DNA of 18,272 bases from Betaproteobacteria bacterium (lineage in GTDB: Bacteria; Pseudomonadota; Gammaproteobacteria; Burkholderiales; UBA9220). The notes below the pieces were generated by a model, which was given only the letters and a program-made list of their open reading frames with translations, was not told the DNA's origin and ran no database searches. Every line of letters starts with the position of its first letter. Positions within the stretch are counted from its first letter, which is position 1. Shown piece by piece: positions 17,522 through 18,272 of this stretch. The stretch spans positions 1-18,272 of the forward strand of contig JAGUYQ010000221.1 in the NCBI GenBank assembly GCA_020061285.1, written 5' to 3'. The position numbers and the translations under genes are program-made.

Positions 17522-18272
17522 TCAGTCCTGCGCCTTGTCGGTTTTCATGGCGGAAATTTTGGCGCGGATGCGTTGTTCCAGCAGGTCAACCAGCCCTTCC
17601 TCCTTGAGTTTTTCCTCCGGCTTTCCGTCCACGTACAGCAGCAAGTTGGGTGAACCGCCGGTAACGCCCAGGTGGGCTTCCCGCGCCTCGCCGGGGCCGT
17701 TCACCACGCAGCCGATAACGGCCACGTCCAGGTGCTCGGTGACGTCTTCCAGCCTTTCCTCCAAGGCGTTGACCGTCTTGATGACGTCGAACTCCTGGCG
17801 GGAACAGGTGGGGCAGGCGATGATGTTGATCCCCTTCTGCCGCAGGTGCAGGCTTTTCAGAATGTCGAAGCCGACTTTCACCTCCTCCACCACATCCGCA
17901 GCCAGGGAAACCCGCAGGGTGTCGCCGATGCCCTGGGCCAGCAACAGCCCCAGGCCGACGGCGGACTTGACGCTGCCGGAGCGCAAGCCCCCTGCTTCGG
18001 TTATGCCGAGGTGAAGAGGCTGTTCGATCTGGCCGGCCAGGAGCTTGTAGGCTTCCACGGTGGTGAAGACGTCGGAGGCTTTGAGGCTGACCTTGAAGTC
18101 GGGGAAATTGAGTTTTTCGAGAATCTCGATATGGCGCAGGGCGGATTCCACCAGGGCTTCGGGGGTGGGTTCGCCGTATTTCTGCTGCAAGTCCTTCTCC
18201 AGGGAGCCGGCGTTGACGCCGATGCGTATGGAAATGCCGTGATCCCGGGCGGATTCGACCACCGTCCTCACC
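17522..18272 (-). CDS. ispG: (E)-4-hydroxy-3-methylbut-2-enyl-diphosphate synthase, 5' end outside window
   Basis: About 249 C-terminal residues are present; the gene continues past the right edge, so its start is not visible. The fragment has [14 protein letters not shown], then the [4Fe-4S] ligands: CPTC (Cys153 and Cys156 of the fragment) and GCVVNGPGE (Cys188, with Glu195 as the fourth ligand). IspG (GcpE) reductively converts methylerythritol cyclodiphosphate to HMBPP in the MEP isoprenoid pathway, using electrons from flavodoxin or ferredoxin. The spacing and C-terminus match the proteobacterial form without the central insertion (E. coli is 372 residues). It precedes hisS, a common proteobacterial arrangement. 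Confidence 0.97.
   Translation of the reverse strand, partial: VRTVVESARDHGISIRIGVNAGSLEKDLQQKYGEPTPEALVESALRHIEILEKLNFPDFKVSLKASDVFTTVEAYKLLAGQIEQPLHLGITEAGGLRSGSVKSAVGLGLLLAQGIGDTLRVSLAADVVEEVKVGFDILKSLHLRQKGINIIACPTCSRQEFDVIKTVNALEERLEDVTEHLDVAVIGCVVNGPGEAREAHLGVTGGSPNLLLYVDGKPEEKLKEEGLVDLLEQRIRAKISAMKTDKAQD

Overview
The window looks like an ordinary stretch of chromosome from a betaproteobacterium, probably of the Nitrosomonadales/Gallionellales/Sulfuricella type. That placement is inferred from gene order and protein character, not from a database match. The supporting signs are priB between rpsF and rpsR, the run hfq-hflX-hflK-hflC-DUF2065-hisZ-purA, and the run ispG-hisS-yfgM-bamB-der. 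Nothing looks like a phage, transposon, CRISPR array, toxin or defence island. Every protein-coding gene lies on the minus strand, and the only plus-strand genes are two tRNAs. Coding density is very high. No gap without a gene exceeds about 210 bases; the largest is 1616-1824.

Read in the direction of transcription (right to left), the first block is the end of ispG, then hisS, yfgM, bamB and der. A 174-base gap with a candidate promoter leads to hfq-hflX-hflK-hflC-DUF2065-hisZ-purA, a tightly packed, partly overlapping run. It ends at a hairpin terminator shared with the convergent tRNA-Leu(CAG). Next comes rnr-rlmB, divergent from tRNA-Leu. The ribosomal operon rpsF-priB-rpsR-rplI follows, with its own promoter, a possible autoregulatory leader and a strong terminator. 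Left of it are a plus-strand tRNA-Ser(CGA) and the minus-strand lipoprotein murein transglycosylase mltF.

Functionally the window is housekeeping: isoprenoid precursor synthesis (IspG), histidine charging and synthesis (HisS, HisZ), outer-membrane assembly and the secretion-associated chaperone system (BamB, YfgM), ribosome biogenesis and rescue (Der, HflX, RlmB, RNase R, S6, S18, L9), RNA regulation (Hfq), membrane protease control (HflK/HflC), AMP synthesis (PurA), replication restart (PriB) and cell-wall turnover (MltF).

The most notable non-genic element is a 28-bp sequence at 1680-1707, between the tRNA-Ser and rplI hairpins. It matches the E. coli XerC/XerD recombination site dif at 24 of 28 positions, including the complete 6-bp central region. 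All seven FtsK-orienting octamers (GGGNAGGG) I could find in the window point towards it: one from the left and six from the right. This suggests that the window contains the chromosome-dimer resolution site, and so the replication terminus, immediately beside a ribosomal-protein operon. I found no undescribed protein system here.
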